Made by a program: the position numbers and the translations under genes | Assembly (NCBI GenBank): GCA_044221555.1 | Contig: JBGAOY010000001.1 | Coordinates: 186,001-250,000, forward strand | Origin: JAEUJM01 sp044221555 | Lineage (GTDB): Bacteria; Actinomycetota; Acidimicrobiia; Acidimicrobiales; DATDAH01 | DNA length: 64,000 nucleotides | Reading direction: 5' to 3' | The notes under the pieces: generated by a model | The model's input: only the letters and a program-made list of their open reading frames with translations | What the model was told of the DNA's origin: nothing | Database searches by the model: none | Shown: piece after piece, positions 25,376 to 34,020 of the stretch | Numbering within the stretch: position 1 is the first letter of the stretch | How the letters are laid out: every line of letters begins with the position of its first letter

Positions 25376-25566
25376 GCCCGACGGAGGAGGGCGGGGCCCG
25401 AGCGGCCCGGCGACGGAGTCGCCAGGAGCGGGGAAGGTGAGCCCGACGGAGGAGGGCGGGGCCCGAGCGGCCCGGCGGCGGAGTCGCCAGGAGCGGGGAA
25501 GGTGAGCCCGACGGAGGAGAGCGGGGCCCGAGCGGCCCGGCGACGGAGTCGCCAGGAGCGGGGAAC
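25372..25566 (+). repeat. Three perfect-period 65-bp tandem repeats at a gene junction
   Basis: Units begin with GTGAGCCCGACGGAGGA at 25372, 25437 and 25502; a fourth GTGA at 25567 is the start of the ATPase gene. Units differ at only a few bases. Each contains a small hairpin, GGCGAC-GGA-GTCGCC, in units 1 and 3, with one arm changed to GGCGGC in unit 2. The array runs from the stop of one ABC gene exactly to the start of the next, so it looks like expansion of an original short GTGA junction plus its spacer. Confidence 0.92.
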
Positions 25567-26370
25567 GTGACCCTGGCGACGGTCGAGGTCGTCGGCGTCT
25601 CGCACGGCTTCGGCGGGGGCCGCGACCGCGTCGAGGTCCTGGACGACCTGTCGCTGTCGCTGGCCGACGGCGAGTTCGTGTCGGTGGTGGGACCGAGCGG
25701 CTGCGGCAAGAGCACGCTGCTGCACCTCTTGGCCGGCCTGGACCGCCCCGAACGGGGAACGGCCCGCGTCGAGGGCCGGGCCGCCTACATGCCCCAGCGC
25801 GACGCCCTCCTGCCCTGGCGCCGGGCCATCGACAACGCGACGCTCGGGGCCGAGGTCCGGGGAGTGCCGCGCCCCACGGCCCGCCGATCGGCGACGGCGC
25901 TGTTCGAGCCCTTCGGTCTGGCCGGGTTCGAGCGGGCCTGGCCCGGTCAGTTGAGCGGGGGCATGCGCCAACGGCTCGCCCTGCTGCGGACCTTCCTCAC
26001 GCCTGCCTCCACCTTGCTGCTCGACGAGCCGTTCGGGGCCCTCGACGCGATCACCCGGCGGCAGTTCCAGCGCTGGCTGGAGGAGGTGTGGATGGACGAC
26101 CGGCGCACCGTGATGCTCGTGACCCACGACGTCGAGGAGGCGCTGGTGCTGTCGGACCGGGTGCTCGTGCTCTCGCCCCGGCCGGCGCGGGTCGTGGCCA
26201 CCGTCGCCTGCCCGTTCCCACGACCGCGGCCGCCGACGCTGGTGACGAGCGCGGCGTTCGTGGCCCGCAAGGCCGAGCTGCTCAGCGCTCTCGATCAGCC
26301 TCGGGCGCCGGCGCCGGGTCGTCCGCCGGCGGGTCGGGCGCCGGCTCCCGACGATCGGCCCGCAGGCTGA
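25567..26370 (+). CDS. ABC transporter ATP-binding protein, ThiZ-like
   Basis: A 267-residue ATPase. Walker A GPSGCGKST (42-50), Q-loop near MPQRDALLPW (75-84), signature LSGGM (129-133), Walker B LLLDEP (150-155), D-loop ALD and H-loop THD are all present. The subclass (SsuB/TauB/ThiZ) matches the permease and binding protein. A Pro/Ala-rich tail of about 30 residues extends into the convergent terC gene, overlapping it by 89 bases. The GTG start lies directly after three 65-bp repeats, each of which offers a further out-of-register GTG. Confidence 0.9.
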   Translation: MTLATVEVVGVSHGFGGGRDRVEVLDDLSLSLADGEFVSVVGPSGCGKSTLLHLLAGLDRPERGTARVEGRAAYMPQRDALLPWRRAIDNATLGAEVRGVPRPTARRSATALFEPFGLAGFERAWPGQLSGGMRQRLALLRTFLTPASTLLLDEPFGALDAITRRQFQRWLEEVWMDDRRTVMLVTHDVEEALVLSDRVLVLSPRPARVVATVACPFPRPRPPTLVTSAAFVARKAELLSALDQPRAPAPGRPPAGRAPAPDDRPAG

Positions 26371-27337
26371 GCAGGATCGTGATGGTGAGCACCAGCGCGA
26401 TGAACGAGAGGCTGGCCCAGGTCGGCACGTGGAGCCAGGCCGCGCCCAGCATCTTGAGCCCGACGAAGGCCAGGATCACGCCGAGCCCCTGGTTGAGGTA
26501 GCGGAACTTGTCCTTCACCCCGGACAGGCAGAAGTAGAGCGCCCGGAGGCCCAGGATCGCGAAGGCGTTCGACGAGAAGATGATGAACGGCTCACGGGAC
26601 ACCGCCAGGATGGCCGGGATGGAGTCGAACGCGAAGATCAGGTCGGTGGTCTCGATCAGCACGAGCACCGCGAAGAGGGGCGTGGCGAGGCGCACACCCG
26701 TGCGGCGCGTGAACAGCTTCTGGCCGTCGTAGTCCGGCGTGGTGGGCACCACCCGGTTGATGACCTTCAGCGCCGGGTTCTTCTCCGGGTGCACCTCCTC
26801 CTCGTCGTGGGTGAAGATCTTCACCGCGGTGAACAACAGGAAGGCGCCGAACAGGTAGAGGATCCAGTCGAAGCGCTGGATGAGGGCCACGCCGGTGAAG
26901 ATGAAGATCCCCCGCAGCACGAGGGCGCCGAAGATGCCCCAGAAGAGCACGCGGAATTGGTAGAGCGCAGGCACGGCGAAGTACGTGAAGATCACCGCCC
27001 ACACGAAGACGTTGTCGACCGACAGGCTCTTCTCGATCAGGTAGCCCGACAGGTACTCACCGGCCGCGGTGGGGCCGTGCCAGCCGAGCACGACCAGCGT
27101 GAACGACAGGCCGATGGTGATCCACACCGCGGACTCGATGGCGGCTTCCTTCAGCGAGATCTCGTGCGGCGTCCGGTGGACCACGAGCACGTCCACCAGC
27201 AGCAGCACGGTGATCGTCGCGAGGAGGGCGGCCCACGCCCACAGCGGCACCTCGAACGAGGCGTAGTGCTCCGAGCCCGACCCCGAGGCGCGGTTGGCCA
27301 CGACGCCGAGCACCGCGATCATCGTCGACGGGATCAC
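26282..27337 (-). CDS. TerC/Alx family integral membrane protein
   Basis: A 351-residue membrane protein with about nine helices. It has the TerC hallmarks: LSVDNVFVWAVIF in the middle third (about 103-117) and ETTDLIFAFDSIPAILAVS in the last third (about 210-228), both acidic motifs buried in helices. Homologues Alx and MeeF/TerC export Mn2+ or protect secreted metalloproteins; tellurite resistance is the historical name. No manganese riboswitch is visible upstream. It follows pgl by 19 bases and ends in a Pro/Ala/Asp-rich tail that overlaps the convergent ABC ATPase gene. Confidence 0.9.
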   Translation of the reverse strand: MIPSTMIAVLGVVANRASGSGSEHYASFEVPLWAWAALLATITVLLLVDVLVVHRTPHEISLKEAAIESAVWITIGLSFTLVVLGWHGPTAAGEYLSGYLIEKSLSVDNVFVWAVIFTYFAVPALYQFRVLFWGIFGALVLRGIFIFTGVALIQRFDWILYLFGAFLLFTAVKIFTHDEEEVHPEKNPALKVINRVVPTTPDYDGQKLFTRRTGVRLATPLFAVLVLIETTDLIFAFDSIPAILAVSREPFIIFSSNAFAILGLRALYFCLSGVKDKFRYLNQGLGVILAFVGLKMLGAAWLHVPTWASLSFIALVLTITILLSLRADRREPAPDPPADDPAPAPEADRER

Positions 27338-27356
27338 CCGTGCACCGCTCGGTCGT

Positions 27357-28028
27357 TCAAGGCAACTTGGCGGCGGCGGCCGGGTCGACGAGCCAGATCA
27401 ACCGCTCGGCCTTCAGCCGAGCGGCGGGCAGGTCGTCGCCCCGTGCAACCGCGGCGAGCGCGTCGGCCTTCTCCGCGCCCACCACCGTGACCACCGCGAA
27501 CCGGGCGCGGGCGATGCCGGCGAAGGTGAGGGTCATTCGCTGGTGGGGGTTCGCCCCCAGCGGGTCCTCGTTCATCACCACCAGCCGTCCGGGGTCGGCG
27601 TCGAGCGCGGCCGAGCCCGGGAAGAGCGAGGCGGTGTGGCCGTCGGGACCGAGCCCGAGATGGACGAGGTCGAACTTCCCCAACTCCCCGATGCGGAGCT
27701 GGTACGGGTCGGCTCCCTCCTCGCAGCGCATCGGGAAGTTGGCGTCCACCGCACCCACCCGCTCGAGCAGCGCCTCCCGCCCGAGGCGGTAGTTGGAATC
27801 GGGGTGGTCGAGGGGCACGCAGCGCTCGTCCCCCCAGTACACGTTGACCTTCCACCAGTCGATCTGGGTGCCGCCCACGTCGGCGAGACGCTCGTAGCAC
27901 GAGCGGGCGGTGCTGCCTCCCGACAGGGCCAGTGAGAAGTTCTCGTTCGGCCGCGTGTGGAACGACTCGATCACGCGCTCGGCGAACTCGCCCGGCACGT
28001 CGTCGACCACGACCAGCTCGCCGTTCAT
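27357..28028 (-). CDS. pgl: 6-phosphogluconolactonase
   Basis: A 223-residue Pgl of the NagB-like fold hydrolysing 6-phosphogluconolactone. Conserved parts are SLALSGGSTARSCYERLA (about 35-52), VNVYWGDERCVPLDHPDSNY (about 64-83) and DLVHLGLGPDGHTASLFPGS (about 122-141). The ATG at 28028 starts just before the first conserved strand. It is 67 bases downstream of tal on the same strand. zwf and opcA, which normally sit between tal and pgl in actinobacteria, are absent from this position. Confidence 0.9.
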   Translation of the reverse strand: MNGELVVVDDVPGEFAERVIESFHTRPNENFSLALSGGSTARSCYERLADVGGTQIDWWKVNVYWGDERCVPLDHPDSNYRLGREALLERVGAVDANFPMRCEEGADPYQLRIGELGKFDLVHLGLGPDGHTASLFPGSAALDADPGRLVVMNEDPLGANPHQRMTLTFAGIARARFAVVTVVGAEKADALAAVARGDDLPAARLKAERLIWLVDPAAAAKLP

Positions 28029-28095
28029 CGGCGCTCGTGCCTCCGCGCTGTGCCGGCGGTTCCCATGGACTGACAGTAGACGGTGATCGGCGGGC

Positions 28096-29196
28096 TCAGG
28101 CCCTTCGCAACTCGTCGGACTTGCCGCGCAGGACGTCGAGCAGCTCGTCGAAGGACTTCGAGAAGGAGGCGACACCCTCGTCCTCGAGCACGCGGGTCAG
28201 GTCGGCCATGTCGACTCCCACCTCGGCGAGGGCGTCGAGGGTGGCGCGGGCGGCATCAGGATCGGCATCGACCGTGCGCTCGAGGCGACCGTGGTCCTCG
28301 AACGCGTCGAGGGTGGCGTCGGGCATCGTGTTGACGCTGTTCGGGCCGATCAGCTCGTCCACGTAGAGCGTGTCGTGGTACGCCGGGTTCTTGGTGGAGG
28401 TGGAGGCCCACAGCGGCCGCTGCACCCGTGCGCCACGGGCCGCGAGCTCGTCCCACCGCGGCCCCGAGAACCGCTCGAGGAACAGCTGGTAGGCGCACTG
28501 CGCCTGGGCCACGGCGGCCCGGCCCCGCAGGGCCAGCGCCGCGTCGGTGCCGATGGCCTCGAGCCGGCGGTCGACCTCGGTGTCGAGGCGGCTGACGAAG
28601 AACGACGCCACGCTGCTGACCGGCTTCAGATCGCCCTGGCAGTTTTCGAGACCCGACAGGTAGGCCTCGATCACCGCGTCGTAGCGCTCGAGCGAGAAGA
28701 TGAGGGTGACGTTGATCGAGCGACCCTCGGTGATCATCTCGCGGATGGCCGGAAGCCCCTCGGCGGTGCCGGGGATCTTCACGTAGAGGTTGGGTCGATC
28801 GATGGTGGTGTGCAGGTGGCGGGCGGCCACCGTGCTGGCCTCGGTGTGGCGGGCCAGCTCGGGGGCCAGTTCGAGCGACACGAACCCGTCGAGTCCGTCA
28901 CTGGCCTCGTGCACCGGCGCCATGATGTCGAGCGCGTCGGTGATGTCCTTGGTGACGGCGGCCCAGTAGGCGTCCTCGGTGCTCGCGCCCGCGGCGGTGA
29001 GCTCGGCCAACTGCGCGTCGTAGGCGTCGCCGCTGGCCATGGCCTTCTGGAAGATCGTGGGGTTCGACGTGATGCCCCGAACGCCGCGTCCGACCCACTG
29101 CTCGAGCTCGCCGCTGGTGATCCAACCCCGCTTCAGGTTGTCGAGCCAGGGGCTCTGGTCCTGCTCGTCGTAGAGGCGCTGCAGTCTCGTCGTCAT
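28096..29196 (-). CDS. tal: Transaldolase
   Basis: A 366-residue transaldolase transferring a dihydroxyacetone unit in the pentose phosphate pathway. Family features are RGVRGITSNPTIFQKA (about 35-50), the catalytic Schiff-base lysine in LYVKIPGT (near residue 140), INVTLIFSLERY and LWASTSTKNPAYHDTLYV. Length matches the long actinobacterial/cyanobacterial type. ATG at 29196; the spacer to tkt contains five short GGTGCGGTCGGAT-like repeats (29215-29273). Confidence 0.93.
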   Translation of the reverse strand: MTTRLQRLYDEQDQSPWLDNLKRGWITSGELEQWVGRGVRGITSNPTIFQKAMASGDAYDAQLAELTAAGASTEDAYWAAVTKDITDALDIMAPVHEASDGLDGFVSLELAPELARHTEASTVAARHLHTTIDRPNLYVKIPGTAEGLPAIREMITEGRSINVTLIFSLERYDAVIEAYLSGLENCQGDLKPVSSVASFFVSRLDTEVDRRLEAIGTDAALALRGRAAVAQAQCAYQLFLERFSGPRWDELAARGARVQRPLWASTSTKNPAYHDTLYVDELIGPNSVNTMPDATLDAFEDHGRLERTVDADPDAARATLDALAEVGVDMADLTRVLEDEGVASFSKSFDELLDVLRGKSDELRRA

Positions 29197-29214
29197 GGTC
29201 GCTCCAGGGCGGGG

Positions 29215-29273
29215 GTGCGGTCGGATGGGGTGCGGTCGGATGGAGGTGTGGTCGGATGGAGGTGCGGTCGGGG
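29215..29273. repeat. Short tandem GGTGCGGTCGGAT repeats between tkt and tal
   Basis: The motif G-G-(T)G-(C/T)GGTCGGATGG recurs about five times with a period near 12-13 bases between the tkt stop and the tal start. It has no coding potential of its own and may shift the spacing between the two genes. Confidence 0.7.
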
Positions 29274-29284
29274 ACCGCCGGCAG

Positions 29285-31252
29285 TCAGGCCGGGGCCGGG
29301 GCCAGCAGCTCCCGGGCCCGAGCAGCCACGTTGGCCGCGTTGATGCCCAGCTCGCGCAAGGCCACGTCGCCGGGCGCCGACGCACCGAAGCGATCGATGC
29401 CGACCGACGCGTCGACCCAGCGGGCCCACCCGAAGGTGGCCGCGGCCTCGACCGACAGGCGAGGGACGCCGGGGGGCAGCACCGATGCCTGGTAGGCGGC
29501 GTCCTGGGCCTCGAACAGCTCCCAGCACGGCATCGACACGACGGAGGCGGCGACGCCGTCGGCGGCGAGCAGGTCGGCGGCCTCGACGCACACCGACACC
29601 TCACTGCCGGTGCCCACCAGCACGACCGCCGGCGACTCCTCGCGCCGGAGCGGGTAGGCGCCCCGGGCCAGGCCGTCGGGGTCGACGCCCTCGAGCACCG
29701 GCAGGCCCTGGCGGGTGAGGATCAGCGCCGTGGGCCCGTCGTGGTCGACCGCCACCCGCCACGCCTGCGCGGTCTCGTTGGCGTCGGCAGGGCGGATCAC
29801 CCGCAGGCCGGGCATGGCCCGCAGCGACGCGAGGTGCTCGATGGGCTGGTGCGTGGGCCCGTCCTCGCCGAGCCCGACCGAGTCGTGGGTCCAGGAGAAG
29901 ATGACGTGGGCCTGCGAGATGGCCGACAGGCGCACCGCCCCGCGCATGTAGTCGGAGAAGTTCAAGAAGGTGCCGCCCACCGGCACCACGCCACCGTGCA
30001 TGGCCATGCCGTTCATGATCCCGCCCATGGCGTGCTCGCGGATGCCGTAGTGGATCACCCGGCCGTCGGGGACGTCGGCGCTGAGCGAGCCCGCGCCCTT
30101 CAGGGCGGTGCCGGTGTTGCCGGTGAGGTCGGCGCTGCCCGAGACGAGGCCCGGCACCACCTCGGCCGCCGCGGTGAGGCAGTCGCCGCTGGCCACCCGG
30201 GTGGCCACCTTCTCGCCCGGTGCCCAGGTGGGGAGCTTGGCCTCCCACCCGGTGAGACCGGTACCCGCGAGGCAGGCATCGAGCTCGGCGCGGTCGCCCT
30301 CCCAGGCATCGAGGCGGTCGACCCACATCAGACGCTGCTCGACGCCGCGTCGGCCCGCGGCGCGGTAGTGCTCGAGCACGTCGTCGGGCACCCAGAACGT
30401 CTCGTCCGGGGGAAGGCCCAGGAGCTCCTTGGTCGCCCGCACCTCGTCCTCGCCGAGCGGCGAGCCGTGGGCCTTCTCGCTGTCGGTGAACTTCGGCGAC
30501 GGGTACCCGATGTGGCTGCGCAGCACGATCATCGACGGCGCGTCGTCCACCGCCATGGCCCGGCGGAGGGCGGCCTCGAGGGCGTCGGTGTCGTTGGCCG
30601 CCTCGCCGATGTCGTCGACGTGCCAGCCGTAGCTGGCGAAGCGCATCGGGGCATCGTCGCTGAGGGCCAGTTCAGTGGGGCCGTCGATGGTGATGTGGTT
30701 GTCGTCGTACACGTACACCAGGCGGCCGAGGCCCAGGTGGCCGGCCAACGACGCGGCCTCGTGGCTGATGCCCTCCTCGAGGTCGCCGTCGCTGCAGAGC
30801 ACGAACGTGTGGTGGTTGCAGAGGTCGGCACCGAAGCGCGTGCGCAGCCAGCGCTCGGCGATGCCCATGCCCACCCCGTTGGCGAAGCCCTGGCCCAGTG
30901 GGCCGGTGGTGACCTCGACGCCGGCGGTGTGGTGGACCTCGGGGTGGCCGGGCGTGGCGGAGCCCCACTGGCGGAAGTCCCGGAGGTCGTCGAGGGTCAG
31001 GCCGTACCCGGTGAGGTGCAGCATGGAGTAGAGCAGGACCGAGGCGTGGCCGCACGAGAGGATGAAGCGGTCGCGGTCGGGCCAGTCGGGCGCGGCGGCG
31101 TCGTAGCGCATGACTCGGTCCCACAGCACGTGCGCCAGCGGCGCCAGGGCCATCGCGGTGCCGGGGTGGCCGGAATTCGCCCGCTGCGGCATGTCCATGG
31201 CCAGGCCACGGATCACGTTGATGGCCCGCTGCTCGAGGTCGGGGTCGGACAC
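29285..31252 (-). CDS. tkt: Transketolase
   Basis: A 655-residue thiamine-diphosphate transketolase. Motifs: N-S-G-H-P-G-T at about 26-32, TTGPLGQGFANGVGMG (about 112-127), the ThDP-binding GDGDLEEG-type segment SDGDLEEGISHEAASLAGHLGLGRLVYVYDDN (about 150-181, key residues Asp-Gly ... Asp-Asn) and the E-H-A-M-G motif of the pyrimidine domain. Length is normal. It is followed by tal and pgl, making a non-oxidative pentose phosphate unit, and is preceded at 41 bases by the FIST-domain gene. GTG start at 31252. Confidence 0.95.
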   Translation of the reverse strand: MSDPDLEQRAINVIRGLAMDMPQRANSGHPGTAMALAPLAHVLWDRVMRYDAAAPDWPDRDRFILSCGHASVLLYSMLHLTGYGLTLDDLRDFRQWGSATPGHPEVHHTAGVEVTTGPLGQGFANGVGMGIAERWLRTRFGADLCNHHTFVLCSDGDLEEGISHEAASLAGHLGLGRLVYVYDDNHITIDGPTELALSDDAPMRFASYGWHVDDIGEAANDTDALEAALRRAMAVDDAPSMIVLRSHIGYPSPKFTDSEKAHGSPLGEDEVRATKELLGLPPDETFWVPDDVLEHYRAAGRRGVEQRLMWVDRLDAWEGDRAELDACLAGTGLTGWEAKLPTWAPGEKVATRVASGDCLTAAAEVVPGLVSGSADLTGNTGTALKGAGSLSADVPDGRVIHYGIREHAMGGIMNGMAMHGGVVPVGGTFLNFSDYMRGAVRLSAISQAHVIFSWTHDSVGLGEDGPTHQPIEHLASLRAMPGLRVIRPADANETAQAWRVAVDHDGPTALILTRQGLPVLEGVDPDGLARGAYPLRREESPAVVLVGTGSEVSVCVEAADLLAADGVAASVVSMPCWELFEAQDAAYQASVLPPGVPRLSVEAAATFGWARWVDASVGIDRFGASAPGDVALRELGINAANVAARARELLAPAPA

Positions 31253-31293
31253 GTTTCCTCCAGCGGTGGGACGGCGAGCGGTGAGCCCCGACC

Positions 31294-32475
31294 CTACCCG
31301 AGCGGGTCGGTGAACAGGACCATGGATGCGGTGAAGCTGTGGAGGAAGTTGCGACCGCCGACGGGGCCAAGCTCGCCGGCGCAGAACATGCCGGCGACCG
31401 CCCCGTCCGACACCACCCCGTCGAGGACGGCGGCGTCGTGGTCGGGCTCCGAGAACAGGTGGCGGCCCCGCCCGTTGCAGGTGAACAGGAGGGCGCCATC
31501 GGCCTGCCGGCCGGCGAGGAGCCGGCGTAGGTCGTCGTCCGACGTCTGGGCGTCGCGCACCTGGAACTGCAGGGTGGCGCCGACCTCGGCGCGGTCGCCG
31601 ATGGCCACCGCACCGGTCGAGCGGTCGGCGCCGATGACTCCCCGGATCAGGAAGTCGCCCTGCTCGAACTCGTCACGTTGCTCGTCGATCACCCGCCCGA
31701 TGTGCAGGCCCTTCCGGGCGAGGGCGAGATCGTCGGGCCCGAGGGCCCCGACCACCTGCTCCAGCCGCTCGAGGGCGGGTCGCCCGCCGAGCTCCTGCAC
31801 CACGTTGGCCTCGGAGCGGGTGACCACGTAGGGATCGCCGATGGGCCGGCACCCCTGCGAGACCACGGTCTCGACGCCGCCGGCCGGTCGGAGGAGGACC
31901 CCGACGGCTCCGTCGGCGTGGACGTCCCGGCCGAGCAGCAGCCGGTTCCCGCCGGGGCCCCGGGCGGCCGACGCCATCCCGCCGGCCACCGCCAGGCCGG
32001 GCCACGACCCGTCCACGTGCTCGAGGACGTCGTCGACGGGGAACGAGAACGGGTCGGCCAGCAGGAGGAGGAGGTCGCGCTCCGGGTCGATCTCGCCCGG
32101 GCCCGCCGCCCCGAGCGAGGCGAGCGGCGAGAACGCGGCACCGGCACCGCCGCCCAGGCCCGGGACACCGGGCAGCCGCACCGGGTGCACCTCGCCGCCG
32201 AGGCGCGCCGCCCACAGCGACACCGCCGGGCGCTCCTCGACCTCGCGGGGCCCGCCCGCCACCGACGCCGCGGTGACGCCGAGGAGCACCGAGGGGCGCA
32301 GGACCGAGCCGATGGTTGCGCCGATGTCCTCGAGGGCGCCGCCGTGGGGCTCGGTGACGAAGACGATGGCCAGGTCCGGCGGCCGGTCTCCCAGGCGCTC
32401 CAGCACCTGGCCGACCACCTCGCCGGTGGCGTGGGTGGCCAGCGGATGCTCCGACAGCGCGGCGGCGAAGGCCAC
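31294..32475 (-). CDS. FIST-domain (FIST_N/FIST_C) sensory protein
   Basis: A 393-residue protein made of FIST_N (about 1-200) and FIST_C (about 215-370) domains. Recognisable segments are LAIVFVTEPHGG, SVLLGVTAASVAGGPREVEE, GPGGNRLLLGRDVHADGAVGVLL, and the FIST_C part GALLFTCNGRGRHLFSEPDHDAAVL with AGMFCAGELGPVGGRNFLHSFTASM. FIST domains are thought to sense small ligands such as amino acids. No output domain is fused. It lies in the same orientation just upstream of tkt and 21 bases after a hypothetical gene. Confidence 0.85.
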   Translation of the reverse strand: MAFAAALSEHPLATHATGEVVGQVLERLGDRPPDLAIVFVTEPHGGALEDIGATIGSVLRPSVLLGVTAASVAGGPREVEERPAVSLWAARLGGEVHPVRLPGVPGLGGGAGAAFSPLASLGAAGPGEIDPERDLLLLLADPFSFPVDDVLEHVDGSWPGLAVAGGMASAARGPGGNRLLLGRDVHADGAVGVLLRPAGGVETVVSQGCRPIGDPYVVTRSEANVVQELGGRPALERLEQVVGALGPDDLALARKGLHIGRVIDEQRDEFEQGDFLIRGVIGADRSTGAVAIGDRAEVGATLQFQVRDAQTSDDDLRRLLAGRQADGALLFTCNGRGRHLFSEPDHDAAVLDGVVSDGAVAGMFCAGELGPVGGRNFLHSFTASMVLFTDPLG

Positions 32476-32496
32476 GGCCTCAGGCCTCCGGCCCGC

Positions 32497-32892
32497 TCAG
32501 CCCACTGGGGGCAGCAGGGTGTAGGGAACGATCGTGACCGGCCCCAGGTCGATGCGGCAGTGGGCCTCGACGGTGCCGTAGTCGGTGAAGTCGATCTCGC
32601 CGCGGACGAGACGCTGCCCGAACTTGCCGGGCTCGATCTGCAGCGGCGACACGTGTCGGGCCAGTTGCTCGCCGTCGCGCAGGTAGACCACCTCGAGCGC
32701 GCCGTTGCCCGTGTCGTCGGGGCCGCACCGCACGAGCACGCAGAGGTGAGGGGCCCAAGTGAGCGGCGGGGGGTGGGGCGCTGCGGCCGAGAAGTGCACG
32801 CCGGTCAGGTCGATGCGCGTCGAGGGCCCCGGTGCCGGGTGCATCTCGATGCTCTCGATGAACAGGGCGGAGACGATGTCCACCGCGGGCAC
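32497..32892 (-). CDS. Hypothetical beta-rich protein
   Basis: 131 residues without membrane segments. The sequence suggests alternating beta strands (VDIVSALFIESIEM, LCVLVRC, LEVVYLRDGE, GTVEAHCRIDLGPVTIVPY). No catalytic motif. A GTG at 32892 is used; a second GTG three codons later is equally possible. It stands between nagA (39 bases upstream) and the FIST gene (21 bases downstream), so it is probably co-transcribed. Family not recognised with confidence. Confidence 0.55.
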   Translation of the reverse strand: MPAVDIVSALFIESIEMHPAPGPSTRIDLTGVHFSAAAPHPPPLTWAPHLCVLVRCGPDDTGNGALEVVYLRDGEQLARHVSPLQIEPGKFGQRLVRGEIDFTDYGTVEAHCRIDLGPVTIVPYTLLPPVG

Positions 32893-32931
32893 GTTAGTGC
32901 CGGTGGGAAACGTCTCGTCGGCGAGGTGCCG

Positions 32932-34020
32932 TCACGCGACGCGCTCGCCCGCGACCCACGTGGCCTCGACGGCGAGGTCCTCGGAGAGGGCGACGAGGTC
33001 GGCGCGGGCACCGGCGACCAACCGACCCCGATCGTCGAGGCCCAGGAGCCGGGCCGGTGTGGTGGCGGCGGCGGTGAGGGCGTCGGCCAACGGCACACCC
33101 GCCTCGGTCACCGTGTTGCGCACCGCTCGGTCCATCGTCAGCGCGCTTCCGGCGATGGTGCCGTCGGCGAGGCGAGGCACCCCGTCGACCGCCTCGACGG
33201 CGATGCTCCCGACCCGGCCGGAGCGCCAGGCGACGGCATCGGTGACCAGAGCCACCGCCGCGGGCCCCTTGGCCCGGAAGGCCAGGCGGAGCAGCGCCGG
33301 GTGGACGTGGGCCAGGTCGGCGATGAGCGACACGGCGATGCGGTCGTCGCAGAGCGCGGCACCGACCAGCCCGGGGGCGCGGTGGTGCAGGCCCTCCATG
33401 GCGTTGAAGCAGTGCGTGGACAGTCGTGCGCCGGCGTCGATGGCCTGGGTGCTGCACTCGTAGGTGGCGGAGGAGTGGCCCAGTGCCACGAGCAGCCCGC
33501 GTCGGGCCAGTTCCTCGATGGCGGCCATGGCGCCGCCCACCTCGGGTCCCAGGGTGACCACCCGCACCACCGGAGGGAGCTGCTCGAGCCAGGCCACGTC
33601 GACCGGCCTGATGAGCTCGGCGGGATGGGCACCCGCCCGGCCGCCGAGGAACGGGCCCTCCAGGTGGGCGCCGGCGATCGCCGGGCGGGGCCCGGGGCGG
33701 GCGGCCGCGGCCGCGATGCGACCGAGCGGCGCCGAGTACGCGTCGAGGGGGGCGGTGACGAGCGTCGGGCACCACGTGGTGACGCCCTGGCGGGCCAGGA
33801 GGTCGTCGAGCCGGTCCCAGTCGCGGCCCGCGGCCGTGGCCACGTCGATGTCGTCGTGGCCGTTGACCTGGAGGTCGACGAAGCCGGGTACGAGCGTCAC
33901 CGGGGGCACGCTCGCGGTGGTGGGGCGGATCGCCGCGACGGCCCCGTCCTCCACCACGACCTCGACGGGGCCGGTCCAACCGTCGGGGGTGAGGGCCCGC
34001 GCCCCGGCGACGGTGCTCAT
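32932..34020 (-). CDS. nagA: N-acetylglucosamine-6-phosphate deacetylase
   Basis: A 362-residue amidohydrolase removing acetate from GlcNAc-6-phosphate. NagA-type features: VPGFVDLQVNGHDDID (about 44-59; Q-x-N instead of H-x-H as in E. coli NagA), AGAHLEGPFLGGRAGAH (about 110-126), LGHSSATY with the metal His, THCFNAMEGL, and VTDAV with the catalytic Asp. The start ATG overlaps the sulfatase stop by four bases, which couples the two proteins and suggests processing of 6-sulfated GlcNAc. Confidence 0.9.
   Translation of the reverse strand: MSTVAGARALTPDGWTGPVEVVVEDGAVAAIRPTTASVPPVTLVPGFVDLQVNGHDDIDVATAAGRDWDRLDDLLARQGVTTWCPTLVTAPLDAYSAPLGRIAAAAARPGPRPAIAGAHLEGPFLGGRAGAHPAELIRPVDVAWLEQLPPVVRVVTLGPEVGGAMAAIEELARRGLLVALGHSSATYECSTQAIDAGARLSTHCFNAMEGLHHRAPGLVGAALCDDRIAVSLIADLAHVHPALLRLAFRAKGPAAVALVTDAVAWRSGRVGSIAVEAVDGVPRLADGTIAGSALTMDRAVRNTVTEAGVPLADALTAAATTPARLLGLDDRGRLVAGARADLVALSEDLAVEATWVAGERVA

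Noticed and set aside
25372..25566. 65-bp repeats considered as a CRISPR array or a short repeat protein
   Set aside because: Whole units repeat without spacer diversity, and the frames within them shift and match no protein.
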